Assembly: GCA_002692855.1 (NCBI GenBank) | Contig: NZMJ01000021.1 | Span: 136,373-200,372, forward strand | Direction: 5' to 3' | Length of the DNA stretch: 64,000 nt | Source: Maricaulis sp. | GTDB taxonomy: Bacteria > Pseudomonadota > Alphaproteobacteria > Caulobacterales > Maricaulaceae | Shown here: positions 1-10,100 of the stretch, in pieces | Layout: each line of letters opens with the position of its first letter | How positions within the stretch are numbered: position 1 is the stretch's first letter | The notes under the pieces: generated by a model | The model's input: the letters and a program-made list of their open reading frames with translations, nothing else | What the model was told of the DNA's origin: nothing | Databases searched by the model: none | Translations under genes and position numbers: made by a program

Positions 1-353
1 TCGTTGCGGTATCCGCCCTGATAGGTGTCGGCGTAGTTGTTGTAGCCGTCCTGGCCAACCACTGCGCTGTTCTGACGACCATTCTGGTCCACGACCGCAC
101 CGTTGCGGACGCCGTTCTGGTAGGCGGTCGTACCGTTGCCCGTTCCGGCTTGGTAGACCGTGACCCACTGATGACGACCATTCTGGTCGACGATCATACG
201 GTTGCGGTAGCCGGTCTGACGGCCGCCGACTTCGTTGGACACGCCGCGCTGATCGACACGGACCTGATTGCGCGACTGGGCTTCTGCGACGTCGAACGTG
301 CCAAAGACCGTGACCATGGCTGCGGCGCCTGCGAGGAAAAGACGAATGCTCAT
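1..353 (-). CDS. Curlin-repeat amyloid subunit (CsgA/CsgB-like), C-terminus outside window
   Basis: From an ATG at 353 the minus strand reads about 117 residues to the left edge without a stop, so the gene is cut there. Residues 1 to about 26 are a signal peptide (MSIRLFLAGAAAMVTVFG, cleavage likely after AEA). From about residue 30 the chain is a regular 11-residue repeat of the form x5-Q-x-G-x2-N, with units QTGYRN, QAGTGN, QNGVRN, QNGRQN, QDGYNN and QGGYRN. This is the curlin repeat of curli amyloid subunits, which are secreted through the CsgG pore and polymerise on the cell surface. A Shine-Dalgarno GGAGAG lies just before the ATG. The next gene upstream on the same strand is CsgH-like, which fits. 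Whether it is the major (CsgA) or nucleating (CsgB) subunit cannot be told from the part seen. Confidence 0.8.
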   Translation of the reverse strand, partial: MSIRLFLAGAAAMVTVFGTFDVAEAQSRNQVRVDQRGVSNEVGGRQTGYRNRMIVDQNGRHQWVTVYQAGTGNGTTAYQNGVRNGAVVDQNGRQNSAVVGQDGYNNYADTYQGGYRN

Positions 354-478
354 AACTCTCTCCGTTTCGTTATGCCGGAAGCTTCACTGCGTCGCCGGCT
401 GTGTTTGTGTTTAGTGGAGGCGGTGTGAGGCGATGCTGAGTGAGGAATTCATTTTCGCGTCATATTCAGCTGGCCAAT

Positions 479-499
479 CAAATATTTGAATATCCAAAT
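479..499. promoter_or_regulatory. AT-rich inverted repeats upstream of the curlin gene
   Basis: A perfect palindrome CAAATATTTG (479-488) overlaps a second inverted repeat, ATTTG-N6-CAAAT (484-499). The stretch is strikingly AT-rich for this genome and lies about 130 bases before the curlin start. It could be a regulator site or an UP-like promoter element. It also supplies the T-rich tail of the adjacent terminator on the minus strand. The role is inferred from position only. Confidence 0.3.
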
Positions 500-500
500 A

Positions 501-529
501 AAATCGCCCGGAGCGTTGCTCCGGGCGAT
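501..529 (-). terminator. Rho-independent terminator of the CsgH-like gene
   Basis: A perfect 12-base stem, ATCGCCCGGAGC (503-514) with GCTCCGGGCGAT (518-529) and a 3-base loop, lies about 20 bases past the stop at 551. On the minus strand it is followed by TTTTATTTGG, a T-rich tail. It would separate the CsgH-like gene from the curlin gene downstream and give each its own transcript end. Confidence 0.75.
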
Positions 530-550
530 GGGTGTTCCTGACGGGCTGGA

Positions 551-1117
551 TCAGTCCCAGACACCGCGTTGCTGGTAGCCGTTCCGGGCACGCTGCGCGG
601 CCAGTCGTCCGCCGAAGGGCAGGGCGACATTCTCGTAGCGATAGTCCGACTGGCGGCAGACGAGCTGACCCGAATTGTCGCGAACCTCAAAGTCGACGAT
701 CAACCGCGCGTCGTCACCGTAAACGCCATCCTGGATGGTGCTGAGCGTGCGGCGCGGTGCACCGGGCCGATTGTTGATCGGTGAGCCGGCATCGTTGACG
801 TAGGTCGTCGACAGGTAGCTGCTAACGACGGTCGACGGATAACCGCTGTTCGAGAAGCGGCCCGACAGATTCAAGAGCACCTCGTTACCGGGCGTCGCTG
901 ACTGGACCAGGATCCGGTAGGTGCCTGAATAGCCGCGCGCGACGGTCGCGCTCAGCATCCCGCCCGTCGGTTCACCCTGGAAGATAATCGAGCAACGATC
1001 GCCTCCAAAGTCTCCGGAGTAGGATGCATCGGCGGTGGAAGCGCCGGAGACGGCGATCAGGGCCGTGGCCGCGAGCGCGGCCACCGAGGCGCTGGACAGG
1101 ATTGCGGACACTTTCAT
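551..1117 (-). CDS. Exported protein, possibly CsgH-like curli chaperone
   Basis: 188 residues from the ATG at 1117, which has a strong Shine-Dalgarno (AGGGAGGT); longer upstream starts lack one. Residues 1-31 are a signal peptide (MKVSAILSSASVAALAATAL, cleavage near ADA). The mature part holds two cysteines (DRCSII and LVCRQS) and the stretch GTYRILVQSATPGN followed by LSGRFS. That resembles the beta-sandwich CsgH family of alphaproteobacteria, periplasmic proteins that keep curlin subunits from polymerising early. Typical CsgH is shorter, around 100 residues, so the extra C-terminal part (about residues 120-188) is unexplained. The neighbouring curlin gene on the same strand supports the call. 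Alternative: an unrelated exported protein. Confidence 0.5.
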   Translation of the reverse strand: MKVSAILSSASVAALAATALIAVSGASTADASYSGDFGGDRCSIIFQGEPTGGMLSATVARGYSGTYRILVQSATPGNEVLLNLSGRFSNSGYPSTVVSSYLSTTYVNDAGSPINNRPGAPRRTLSTIQDGVYGDDARLIVDFEVRDNSGQLVCRQSDYRYENVALPFGGRLAAQRARNGYQQRGVWD

Positions 1118-1289
1118 CGCGAACCTCCCTTGTTTGGATCGGACGGGTTCGTGTGAAACCGCCAGATGGCAAAGCGATGGGAGGGTTATGACAAGGCTGC
1201 CGTGAGCCAGTGCTGAGCGCACCGTTCAGACTGCGTTCAAGTCGCTGCGCCTGCGGGGTGCCTGACTTGCATCGAAGCTGAGGAAGCGA

Positions 1290-1382
1290 TGGCGGAGAGG
1301 ATGGGATTCGAACCCACGATACGCGATTAACGTATACTCCCTTAGCAGGGGAGCGCCTTCAGCCACTCGGCCACCTCTCCGC
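1290..1382 (-). tRNA. tRNA-Ser (anticodon GCT)
   Basis: The minus strand reads GCGGAGAGG at the 5' end and pairs with TCTCCGC followed by an encoded CCA at the 3' end. The D-arm (GGCCGAGTGGCTGAAGG), anticodon loop CTGCTAA with anticodon GCT, a long variable arm and the T-loop GGTTCGAATCC are all present. The length of about 93 bases and the long variable arm are typical of serine tRNA. It decodes AGC and AGU. Confidence 0.97.
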
Positions 1383-1549
1383 AGAGGTGCGTTCCTTACC
1401 CAAGTCATACCCGAATGATCAAGCGATTGCTGCGGCTGGCTGCGAATCGGGCCGAGATTCGCGATGCAGCACAGTGAAATCTTTGTTTACGCCTCCCCGC
1501 TAGGGTCGCCGTGAAAGAAGCCCGAAAAGGGCGCTGGTGGGTGCTGACA

Positions 1550-2788
1550 ATGAATTCCAACAACAAGCCGAAGAGCTTGCGTGCAAGTGTTTTGCGTATT
1601 GCGCTGGCTGCGATCGTATTCGGGTCGCTAGTCGGGTGCGGTGTCTTTCTATTTGCGCGCACGAATGGCGAAGTCTGGGCGATGACGGCGGCCGAACGTG
1701 TGCTGGCCGAACGTGCAGACCGGCAACGCCGCCTTTTCGATGAAGTCCGCATTGTACAGGAATCTGCAGACGCGGTCCTGATGCGCCGCTTCGAGGCGCT
1801 GGAAGGGATCGACGTCGACGCCGTTTTCGACGTCCTTTATCCGCTTCGCGAGGACGGCACGCGGCGCAGCGCTCCTGAATACTATGATGGCTACCGTACA
1901 GAGGGCGGAGCGTTCGTGTCGGGCATGGGGGCCTTCATCGCGAATCCGGACGACCTCGGCGAAGCCGACAAGCGCCTGTTGATCGCGGCCTTTCAGACCG
2001 TGCACGAATTTGGTGCCGGCATGAGCGGGATGGTCGAGAATTTCTATTTCATCACGCCGCGGAACGCGCTGGTCATGTATGCACCACTGCGCGAGGACCG
2101 GCTTGAATTCTACCGGGAGACGGCTCCGGCGGACTTCGATTTCCAGGGGCTGCAATTCTCGGTGATGATGCGCCCGGAGAACAATTCCGGTGGCACAATG
2201 GCCTGTACCGGTCTCGAAAGCGTCGTTTATGACGATGACGGTCCGGCGGTTTCCACAGCTTGCGGCACCCCCGTTCGCGCCCGGGACGAGCATCTCGGCG
2301 TGTTCGGCAATTCGATCTACCTGCACACCTGGCTGACACGCACGGTGATCGATGCGCCGGAAGGCACGGAAAACTTCATTATGACCGGCACCGGTGACGT
2401 GATTGCGCACCGGAGCCTGATGACGCTGGACGTGCTGTCTCCCGAAGCGATTGCTGTCGCGAACGATGAAGCCGGTTCCGCCTGGATCCATCAGCGCATT
2501 GCCCAGGATGGACGCCGCTCCGGCGTGTTCCTGGAAAACGGTCAGATCGTTTCCTTCGCACGGATCAATGCGCCGGGATGGTATTATGTGAATGTCCGGC
2601 CCGTGAGCGCGATCACCACGCGCGCAATGGGGATCGGGATGTGGGCTGCGGGCCTGGCCGCCCTGATGGTCATTCTTGGCGCGCTGGCTCTGGCGGCGGC
2701 CGGGCTGACCGTCCGCAATGCGCTGACCGGCACCGTGCGTCACATGACGTCGGACTTTGACCCGGACGGTGAACCCGTCATGCGCTAA
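1550..2788 (+). CDS. Membrane-anchored sensor protein, Cache-like, no output domain
   Basis: 412 residues from the ATG at 1550; a GTG at 1511 in the same frame would add 13. A membrane helix near residues 15-36 (VLRIALAAIVFGSLVG) is followed by a periplasmic region of about 300 residues and a second helix near residues 365-395 (MWAAGLAALMVILGALALAA). This is the layout of a double-Cache sensor of a histidine kinase or diguanylate cyclase. About 25 residues after the second helix, at the start of what would be a HAMP linker, the protein simply ends, and typA begins 81 bases later. No kinase, GGDEF or methyl-accepting domain is present in any frame nearby. It is either a truncated receptor or a stand-alone sensor. 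Ligand unknown. Confidence 0.6.
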   Translation: MNSNNKPKSLRASVLRIALAAIVFGSLVGCGVFLFARTNGEVWAMTAAERVLAERADRQRRLFDEVRIVQESADAVLMRRFEALEGIDVDAVFDVLYPLREDGTRRSAPEYYDGYRTEGGAFVSGMGAFIANPDDLGEADKRLLIAAFQTVHEFGAGMSGMVENFYFITPRNALVMYAPLREDRLEFYRETAPADFDFQGLQFSVMMRPENNSGGTMACTGLESVVYDDDGPAVSTACGTPVRARDEHLGVFGNSIYLHTWLTRTVIDAPEGTENFIMTGTGDVIAHRSLMTLDVLSPEAIAVANDEAGSAWIHQRIAQDGRRSGVFLENGQIVSFARINAPGWYYVNVRPVSAITTRAMGIGMWAAGLAALMVILGALALAAAGLTVRNALTGTVRHMTSDFDPDGEPVMR

Positions 2789-2869
2789 TGACGGTGATGC
2801 TGGCTGGTCAGGGGAGGCGGACGCCTGTATGAGGGCGCCGCCCTTACCCGACCGGAGCTTCGCGTCCCC

Positions 2870-4699
2870 ATGTCCGTATCTGCAGACCGCTTGCGCAATA
2901 TCGCCATCGTGGCGCACGTCGACCACGGCAAGACCACATTGGTCGATCAGCTGCTCAAGCTGTCCGGGACGCTCGGCGATCGGGCCGAAGTGTCTGAACG
3001 GATGATGGATTCCAACGACCTGGAAAAGGAACGCGGGATCACCATCCTGGCCAAGAACACGGCCGTTACCTGGAATGACTGGCGTATCAACATCATCGAC
3101 ACGCCCGGCCACGCCGACTTCGGCGGCGAGGTGGAGCGCGTGCTGTCGATGGCTGATTCCGTCCTGTTGCTGGTCGATGCCGTGGACGGCCCGATGCCGC
3201 AGACCGCATTCGTGACGCGCAAGGCGCTGGAACGCGGCCTGAACCCGATTGTGGTCGTCAACAAGGTCGACCGCCCCGGCGCACGTCCCGACTGGGTCGT
3301 CGACCAGACGTTCGACCTGTTTGATCGCCTTGGCGCGAATGATGAACAACTGGATTTCCCGGTCGTCTACGCGTCGGCCCTGCAAGGCTGGGCCAGCCTC
3401 GACAGCGAGGCGCGCGACGGCGACATGAATGCCCTGTTCCAGATGATCGTGGACCGGTGTCCGCCGCCGCCGGTGGATGTCGATGGACCACTTCAGCTCC
3501 AGGTCTCGGCGCTGGACTATTCGAGCTATACCGGCGTGATCGGCATCGGACGTATCCGCCGCGGCAAGCTGTCGCGCAACCAGACCGTCACGGTGATCGG
3601 CGCGGACGGCAAGACGCGCAAGGGCAAGGTGTTGCAGGTGTTCGGGTTCCATGGACTGGAACGCGTGGAAATGCCGTCGGCCAGCGCTGGTGACATCATC
3701 ACCTTCACGGGCGTGGACCCGCTGAATATTTCCGACACGCTGTGCGATCCCGAAACCGTTGAAGCATTGCCTGCCCTGACGGTCGACGAACCCACCATCG
3801 CGATGACATTCCAGGTCAACGATTCCCCGTTCGCCGGCCGCGACGGAAAATTCGTGACGAGCCGGAACATCAAGGAACGCCTTGATCGCGAGCTGATCCA
3901 CAACGTGGCGCTGCGCGTCGAGCAGCTGGACGATCCCGACAAGTTCCGCGTGTCGGGCCGCGGTGAACTTCACCTTTCGGTGCTGATCGAAACCATGCGC
4001 CGTGAAGGATTCGAGCTGGCCATTTCGCGTCCGCGCGTCGTGACCAAGGAAGTCGACGGGCAGATTCACGAGCCGTGGGAAACCCTCGTGGTCGATCTGC
4101 CGGAAGACAGCCAGGGCTCGATCATGGAAAAGCTCGGCGAACGGCGTGGCGAGCTGAAGAACATGGTCCCGGACGGGCAGGGCCGGGTACGTCTCGACTA
4201 CGCGATCCCGACGCGCGGCTTGATCGGCTTGCGGTCGGAATTCCTGACGGCCACGTCCGGCGCCGGTCTGATGTATCACACCTTCGATCACTTCGCGCCG
4301 CGTTCGCCCGGTGAAATCGGCCAGCGCCATAACGGCGCGCTGATCTCAATGGTCGATGGCAAGGCGCTGGCTTACGCCCTGTGGAATCTGCAGGAGCGCG
4401 GCAAGCTGTTCATTGGACACGCGACCGATGTCTATGAAGGCATGGTGCTGGGCATCCACAGCCGGGACAACGACCTCGCCGTGAACCCGACCAAGGGCAA
4501 GCAGCTGACGAATATTCGCGCCGCGGGTGCGGACGAAGCTGTCGTGTTGACCACGCCGATCCGGGTGACGCTCGAATTTGCGCTGGAATTCATCAATGAC
4601 GATGAGTTGGTCGAAGTGACACCGAAGTCGATCCGGATCCGCAAGCGCTGGCTGAAAGAGCACGAGCGCAAGAAGGCCAGCCGCGCCGCCGAGGCCTGA
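2870..4699 (+). CDS. typA: Translational GTPase TypA/BipA
   Basis: 609 residues, the usual length of the family. The G domain shows [10 protein letters not shown] (P-loop, about residue 15), [15 protein letters not shown] (G3) and [12 protein letters not shown] (G4), and elongation factor-like domains follow. BipA binds the 70S ribosome at the EF-G site and supports ribosome assembly and stress or low-temperature growth. The start follows GGAGC by about 12 bases. It meets the VOC gene tail to tail with no base between the two stop codons. Confidence 0.97.
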   Translation: MSVSADRLRNIAIVAHVDHGKTTLVDQLLKLSGTLGDRAEVSERMMDSNDLEKERGITILAKNTAVTWNDWRINIIDTPGHADFGGEVERVLSMADSVLLLVDAVDGPMPQTAFVTRKALERGLNPIVVVNKVDRPGARPDWVVDQTFDLFDRLGANDEQLDFPVVYASALQGWASLDSEARDGDMNALFQMIVDRCPPPPVDVDGPLQLQVSALDYSSYTGVIGIGRIRRGKLSRNQTVTVIGADGKTRKGKVLQVFGFHGLERVEMPSASAGDIITFTGVDPLNISDTLCDPETVEALPALTVDEPTIAMTFQVNDSPFAGRDGKFVTSRNIKERLDRELIHNVALRVEQLDDPDKFRVSGRGELHLSVLIETMRREGFELAISRPRVVTKEVDGQIHEPWETLVVDLPEDSQGSIMEKLGERRGELKNMVPDGQGRVRLDYAIPTRGLIGLRSEFLTATSGAGLMYHTFDHFAPRSPGEIGQRHNGALISMVDGKALAYALWNLQERGKLFIGHATDVYEGMVLGIHSRDNDLAVNPTKGKQLTNIRAAGADEAVVLTTPIRVTLEFALEFINDDELVEVTPKSIRIRKRWLKEHERKKASRAAEA

Positions 4700-5071
4700 T
4701 CAGGCCAGGTCTTCGACCACAATCCTGTGACCGTCGGGATCCCGGAAAGCGAAACACCGCTTTCCGGCCGCCGACCATCCCAAGCTGTCTTCCATGTCGA
4801 TGGACTGGCTCAGCAGGCCATAAAGACCGGTGGCATTGTCCACACGCAGCGTGACGGTGGCTTCGCCGCGCGGATCGGACCCGTGCGCCTCTTGGCTGTA
4901 GAGGCGCAGATGCGCGTCATTCTTGGAAATCAATGCTTCGGCGGGAGCTGTCTCGGGCCAGATGTCGAGCGTGCGGAAACCCAGCCGTGTGGAGTAGAAC
5001 TCGAGTGACCGTGACAGGTCGCTGACAGGCAGGCGCGGCGCGGCGGACTTGATCCCGGGTAAATCCGCCAC
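4700..5071 (-). CDS. VOC (glyoxalase/bleomycin resistance) superfamily protein
   Basis: 123 residues, a single VOC module: PRLPVSDLSRSLEFYSTRLGF at the start, a central HLRLYSQ strand and a closing FAFRDPDGHRIVVEDL with a likely metal-binding glutamate. The family includes glyoxalases, dioxygenases and drug-binding proteins. Nothing here fixes the substrate. It lies 12 bases after the start of the M28 peptidase gene, on the same strand, and could be its downstream partner. Confidence 0.8.
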   Translation of the reverse strand: MADLPGIKSAAPRLPVSDLSRSLEFYSTRLGFRTLDIWPETAPAEALISKNDAHLRLYSQEAHGSDPRGEATVTLRVDNATGLYGLLSQSIDMEDSLGWSAAGKRCFAFRDPDGHRIVVEDLA

Positions 5072-5083
5072 GCCGCCAGCCCG

Positions 5084-6952
5084 TTACTCTTCGCCGCTTT
5101 CGGGCGTGTCCATGTCGTCGGCCATCTCTTCCGTGTCCGACATCATGGCATCGCGAAGGGCGCGGAATTCGTTGCCCTCATACCAGTTCGGCCAGATGTT
5201 CGAGTTCGCGATCTCGAGGCCGACATTGCCCATCAACTGAACATCGCGGGCGAGACCTTCAAAGTCCCAGTCATGCGAGAACTCGTCAGCAGTGCCGTGA
5301 TAGGCCCGCTCGCGGTAGGCCGCGCCCACTTCCTCGCCGAAGGACGCGCCGTATTCGACATGGGTCACGCCGCCGTCCGCGTACAGCATCGGCACGCCGC
5401 GCTTGGCGAGCGAGATGTGGTCGGACCGGTAGAAATACCCCGCTTCCGGGGTCGGGTCGGGAACCACCACCCGGTCCTGCAGCGCGGCCACATCAGCCAG
5501 GACGTCTTCGATCTCGGAAGCGCCGTATCCCACGACCACAACGTCGCTCGTCGGTCCCATCGGCATCATGCCGTCCATGTTCACGCCGGCAACGATCTGG
5601 TTGAGGGGAACAAGCGGGTTCTCGCCAAAATAGGCCGAGCCGAGCAGGCCGGATTCCTCCAGCGTGACAGCGACGAAAAGTACGCTGCGCTGCGGCCGGT
5701 CATTCGCCATCATCTCGGCGATTTCCATGATGGCCGCCGTGCCGGTGCCGTTATCGACCGCACCGTTATAAATGCCGTCAGATCCGTCCGCGCCGTTCTC
5801 ACCGCCCAGATGATCCCAGTGAGCCATGTAGAGCACGTATTCGTCGGGATGCTGCGTGCCGGTGACAACGCCCGCGACATTGCGGGACTCCAGCCGGTCG
5901 ATCCGTGTGTCGAAGGCGGCATTCATCACGGCGCCGTCCATCGGAACGGGTTCGAAACCGGGCTGTGATGCTGCAGCCGTCAGGGCGTTGAAATCCAGCC
6001 CCGTGGCTTCAAACAGTGCGCGAGCCGTCTCCTCGGTGATCCAGCCTTCGACCGGTACGCGATCGTTCGCCGAATCCGTTTCAAGGTCGTATTGAGCGCC
6101 CTGCCAGGACGAGGACACGACATTCCATCCATAGCTCGCCGGAGCGGTCTGGTGAATGATGATGGCACCGTCCGCACCTTGCCGCATCGCCTCTTCGTAC
6201 TTGTAGGTCCACCGACCGTAATAGGTCATGGCGTTGCCGTTGAAGAGGTCTTCATCGCGCGTCGCATAACCCGGGTCGTTGACCAGAATGACGGCCGTGC
6301 GCCCGGTCATGTCGAGGCCGGCATAGTCGTCCCAGCCATATTCCGGTGCGACGACGCCGTAGCCGACGAAGACCAGTTCAGAGCCGCTGACTTCCTGCCG
6401 ACCGTTGAGGCGCTTGGTCCAGAAGACCACGTCATCTCCGGCCTCAAGGCCCATCGGTTCGCCATTCACGACGAGATCGAACTCGGCCGTTTCAGTGTCG
6501 AGCGTGGCTTCGACCAGCGGCACGCGCTGGAAGTAGGTGCCGGTGTCACCGGCGGGCTCGAGACCCATGCGCGCGAATTCATCGGCGATCCACTGGCTTG
6601 CAGCGCGTCCGCCCGGCGTGGACGGAGCGCGGCCGGCGAATTCGTCCGAGGCGAGCGTCTGAATGCGCCAGGCGAGGTCAGATCCGGTGATGCCGGTCGC
6701 CGTATCGCACGCGCCGGGCCGGGACGTGTCGGTGTTCGCGAGCGCCGCTTCGGTGAAAGGCATGGCCGGGTTTTCGCTGCCGAGCCCGGCATACATCGCC
6801 TCGCAGCTGCCATCGTCGGCCATCGCCGTGTCCTCGACGGCGTCGGCATTTGCGGTCTCGTCTGCAACGGGTTCAACGTCGCCGACCGGCTCCGAGCAGG
6901 CCGCGAGTGCGGCGCTCGTCATCAGTCCGGCGAGAAAAATATGGGTCTTCAT
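5084..6952 (-). CDS. Lipoprotein M28-family zinc aminopeptidase with PA domain
   Basis: 622 residues. The lipoprotein signal has its lipobox at LAAC with Cys19, so it is probably anchored to the envelope. A protease-associated insert (about 190-300, VGYGVVAPEYGWDDYAGLD) precedes the M28 catalytic part. Expected zinc and catalytic residues are visible: H378 and D380 (HWDHLGG), D400 (GAVDNGTG), E432/E433 (EESG), D460 (NMDG) and H552 (YHGTADEF). The family removes N-terminal amino acids from peptides outside the cytoplasm. An acidic linker follows the lipobox and an acidic tail closes the chain. It diverges from the large FG-GAP gene. Confidence 0.92.
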   Translation of the reverse strand: MKTHIFLAGLMTSAALAACSEPVGDVEPVADETANADAVEDTAMADDGSCEAMYAGLGSENPAMPFTEAALANTDTSRPGACDTATGITGSDLAWRIQTLASDEFAGRAPSTPGGRAASQWIADEFARMGLEPAGDTGTYFQRVPLVEATLDTETAEFDLVVNGEPMGLEAGDDVVFWTKRLNGRQEVSGSELVFVGYGVVAPEYGWDDYAGLDMTGRTAVILVNDPGYATRDEDLFNGNAMTYYGRWTYKYEEAMRQGADGAIIIHQTAPASYGWNVVSSSWQGAQYDLETDSANDRVPVEGWITEETARALFEATGLDFNALTAAASQPGFEPVPMDGAVMNAAFDTRIDRLESRNVAGVVTGTQHPDEYVLYMAHWDHLGGENGADGSDGIYNGAVDNGTGTAAIMEIAEMMANDRPQRSVLFVAVTLEESGLLGSAYFGENPLVPLNQIVAGVNMDGMMPMGPTSDVVVVGYGASEIEDVLADVAALQDRVVVPDPTPEAGYFYRSDHISLAKRGVPMLYADGGVTHVEYGASFGEEVGAAYRERAYHGTADEFSHDWDFEGLARDVQLMGNVGLEIANSNIWPNWYEGNEFRALRDAMMSDTEEMADDMDTPESGEE

Positions 6953-7128
6953 CGTGCTGCCTCCCTGGCCACTCTGTGCGGCGGCCTTTCAAACTCCCAG
7001 GTCGTATTATCCTGCATTTCGCAAGGCGCAGTGCAACCAGAGCCATGACGGATCGGATTTTTGTTTGTCAAAGCCCGAGCATTTCCCCATGGTTCAAGGA
7101 AGGGTTGTATGCTGTTTGGGGGGAGTGG

Positions 7129-10100
7129 ATGCCTCGTCTGTCTGTTTTTGCCGGTCTATTCGGGGCGGCAAGCCTTCTTGCTTTTGCTGGTTTTTCTCAC
7201 GCGTCTGTTCCTCCCACGCTCGGCGACGACGAAATTTCGATTGTTCAGGGCGACGATGCGACCTTCGACCTTTTCGCGGACAATGGCGGTGGTGCCGACA
7301 CCGCTCCTGCGGGCAGCAGACTGACGCCGCTTTACATTACGCTTCCATCGCTTTCCTCCACCGACCGGTTTCAAGTCGGAAATCAGTTTGCTTTCAGGTT
7401 TCCTTTCGTGGGGACTGCGCTTGGAACCGTCCCGGCCGGGGGAATGACCGGGTTGGTTTTCCCGGACGGTCGGCTGGAGTTGAGTTCCGTGCCGGACCGA
7501 GGCGCGCTGCCGGACGGGCAATCGGCTATATTTTCGGGCGAGTACACAGTTGGAAGCTTCACGACCCTGTCGCATTTTTCGCAAGATGACGGTTCCGTTT
7601 TCGATGTGACCGGATCGGGCGGGACGCACCGCAGAACATGGGATGCCAGACCCGTTGGAGACTTCGACGGAGACGGGTTCGACGACTGGGGTGTGATCAT
7701 CGAGCGCGGCAGTTCGAGTACGCTCTATGTGATGAGAGGCGGCCAAAATCCCGCTTTCGACGACACGGTCGATTTCTCAAATCTCCCCGCAGGCCGGGCG
7801 ATCGCCGTGGCATCGAGTCTTTGGATCCGTTTCGGCGCGATAGGCGACATCAACGGTGATGGTCGCACCGATCTGTTCGTCGTGAGCCCTGATTCCGGCG
7901 CGGTTCAACGCCACATCGCTTTTGGCGCCTCGGAAGCCGGCGCGATCGAGGTGCTTCAGGTCAGCGACGAAGACGATGCGTATCTGGAAACGACGGCCGC
8001 AGGGCGTGGTGACTTCAACGACGATGGCATTGACGATGCCGTATTCAGCGTCTTCCGCCGTGCCAACAATGCGACAAATCAGAACGTCGTTATCGTGTTC
8101 GGCCGGACGAGCGGTTTTCCCGCAACGCTCGACCTCACCGCTATTTCCTCCGGCGACGGTACGACGATCGCTCTCGGAGCCATCTACATCAACCGGGTGC
8201 AGCCGGCGTGGCTGAACGATATTGATGGTGATGGCATCAACGATCTGCTGATCTCCACGCATGAAGCGGCCGTTCAATCGGATCGTGCTCTGGTCATCGC
8301 CGCGGGGAGTGACGGCACGATACCCGACGAGATCGGCTTTTCGGATCTTGGCCAAACAACCGGCTACCGCATCAATGTGCCGACGGGATCAGAAGCCTAC
8401 ACGGCTCGAAATGCGGGCGATTTCAACGGGGGCGGACGATCCGACCTGCTGATCCTTAGAACCCGTTTCAGTGCGTCAAATCTGGAAATGGTGTTAGGCG
8501 AGAACCTCTTCGCAAGCAGCCGAACGGTCACGCTCGACAGTCTTCCGGCGAGCCAGTCGATGCCGATCTCTGCGGGAGGTGGCTCCTGGCTCGTTCAGGA
8601 TGCCTGGTTCGGCGTCGGCCAACTCAACGGCGACGGTTTCACCGACCTGGTGCTCAATGCCAATGTGCAAATGAGCGGGATCTCCCTGCCAGCGGTTGCC
8701 GTTTTTTATGGTCGCGACCTGGCACCGCCAACGCTGGCGATTCGTGACATAGATGGCGACAACGGGCGGTTCTTCACTGCTCCGGTATCCGGACAGGGCT
8801 CACCGTGCGGCGCGCGTTTCGCAGGAATTGCGGGTGATCTCGACAACAATGGCCGCGACGATCTTTTCGCGCTTGAAACCGATTCAGGCGATGCGCGCGA
8901 CCGCATATGTTTCAACACAGGACCTGAGGTTTTCGGCGCAGCCTTCAACGATGAAATCGCCAGTGCCACGGTGGAAATCGAAGTCATCGGCCGTAACGAT
9001 CCTCCCTTTGCAGCCGATTTCGGTGGCAGGGCGGAGCCGCGAGACTGGATCTACTGGAATCTTTTCAATGTATCCTCGAGCCGGCGTACCTATGACCTCG
9101 ATGCTGGCGACGCGATTTTCGTGTCGGCGATCGACGGGAATGCAAGCGTCGTCAATCGATGGCAGACGACGTCATGGGGCGGCCGGTACCGGCTGAGTGC
9201 AGTTGGCATTTTCGAGTTTGACCCGTCGCAGATCGGGCTGCACCTGGCGCCGGGAGAGTCACGCCGCCTGGAAATCGCTTACACGGTGACTGATACGGGC
9301 GGATTGTCGGCAACCGGCACGATTAGCGTGGATGCCGTCAACCCCTCGGAATCGCGAACGATTGCTGCGACTGATGAATTCGTCGTTGCACGGGACGGCA
9401 GCATTAACGGAAGTCTCTACGGCGACAACGGCCATGGACCCGACGTGTTCGACGATCGTGGCCCCTACACTCTTTATCGCTTCTGTCAGGTCAGTACGCC
9501 GGTCGGCCGCTGCTTCCCGATCGGGGGCGAGCAGACATCCTTGGGCGGAGCAACTTTCCGCGTCGAGAGCGACGGCCGCTTCACCTACTCGCCGCCTCCT
9601 TCGCCCGGAGACCGGGTCGAACAGTTCACGTATTCTTTCCGGAACAGTTCGAACATCGGGCGTTCTGGACATGTTTTCGTAGCCATCGACGGATTTTCGG
9701 ACGAGCGGGTTTCTCTAGACGTAGTCATCGACGGTCCGGAAGGAACCGAGCTGCGCATCGATCCGCCTTTCGCATATTGCCGGGACAACTGCCGCTACAG
9801 CTATTTCCCGGGTACGCGGATCGAGATCTACCATTCCGGCGACGAGGCACGGGACGGACAACAGATTTCACTTCCCGACTGGGGTGGACCGTGCAGCGAG
9901 GCCACATCTGTGGTCTGCCAGTTCACCATTACCGAGGATACCGTCCTTCCAGTCGGGTTCACGACGAACAGACCTTTGCCCTCGAATGTCTTCGCGGCGA
10001 TCCTGCCGGCGGCGCGGTCCATGGTTTTTGGCGCGTCACCCGTGACGGTGTTTGCCTCTGTGGCGAACAGTCAGCAGAATCCATTGGTCGATTGCCGGAT

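Noticed and set aside
1-353. Tandem repeats at the left edge as a CRISPR array or satellite
   Set aside because: The repeats are protein-level 11-residue units with variable codons, inside an open frame, and lack constant repeats and unique spacers.
150-428. Plus-strand frame of 92 codons over the curlin gene
   Set aside because: The minus strand encodes a signal peptide and curlin repeats with a good ribosome binding site. The plus frame has neither.
1649-4330. Open frame of 893 codons on the minus strand opposite typA and the sensor gene
   Set aside because: Shadow of GC-rich coding sequence. TypA is certain, and the antisense product has no domain and an odd composition rich in His, Arg and Gln.
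4693-4706. Palindrome GGCCTGATCAGGCC at the typA/VOC junction as a terminator
   Set aside because: Perfect but without a loop or T-run, and made largely of the two stop codons and their neighbours. Could be chance.
6850-7128. Longer N-terminus for the FG-GAP protein
   Set aside because: It would run into the M28 gene's start and place 30-90 residues before the signal peptide. The ATG at 7129 has the ribosome binding site.
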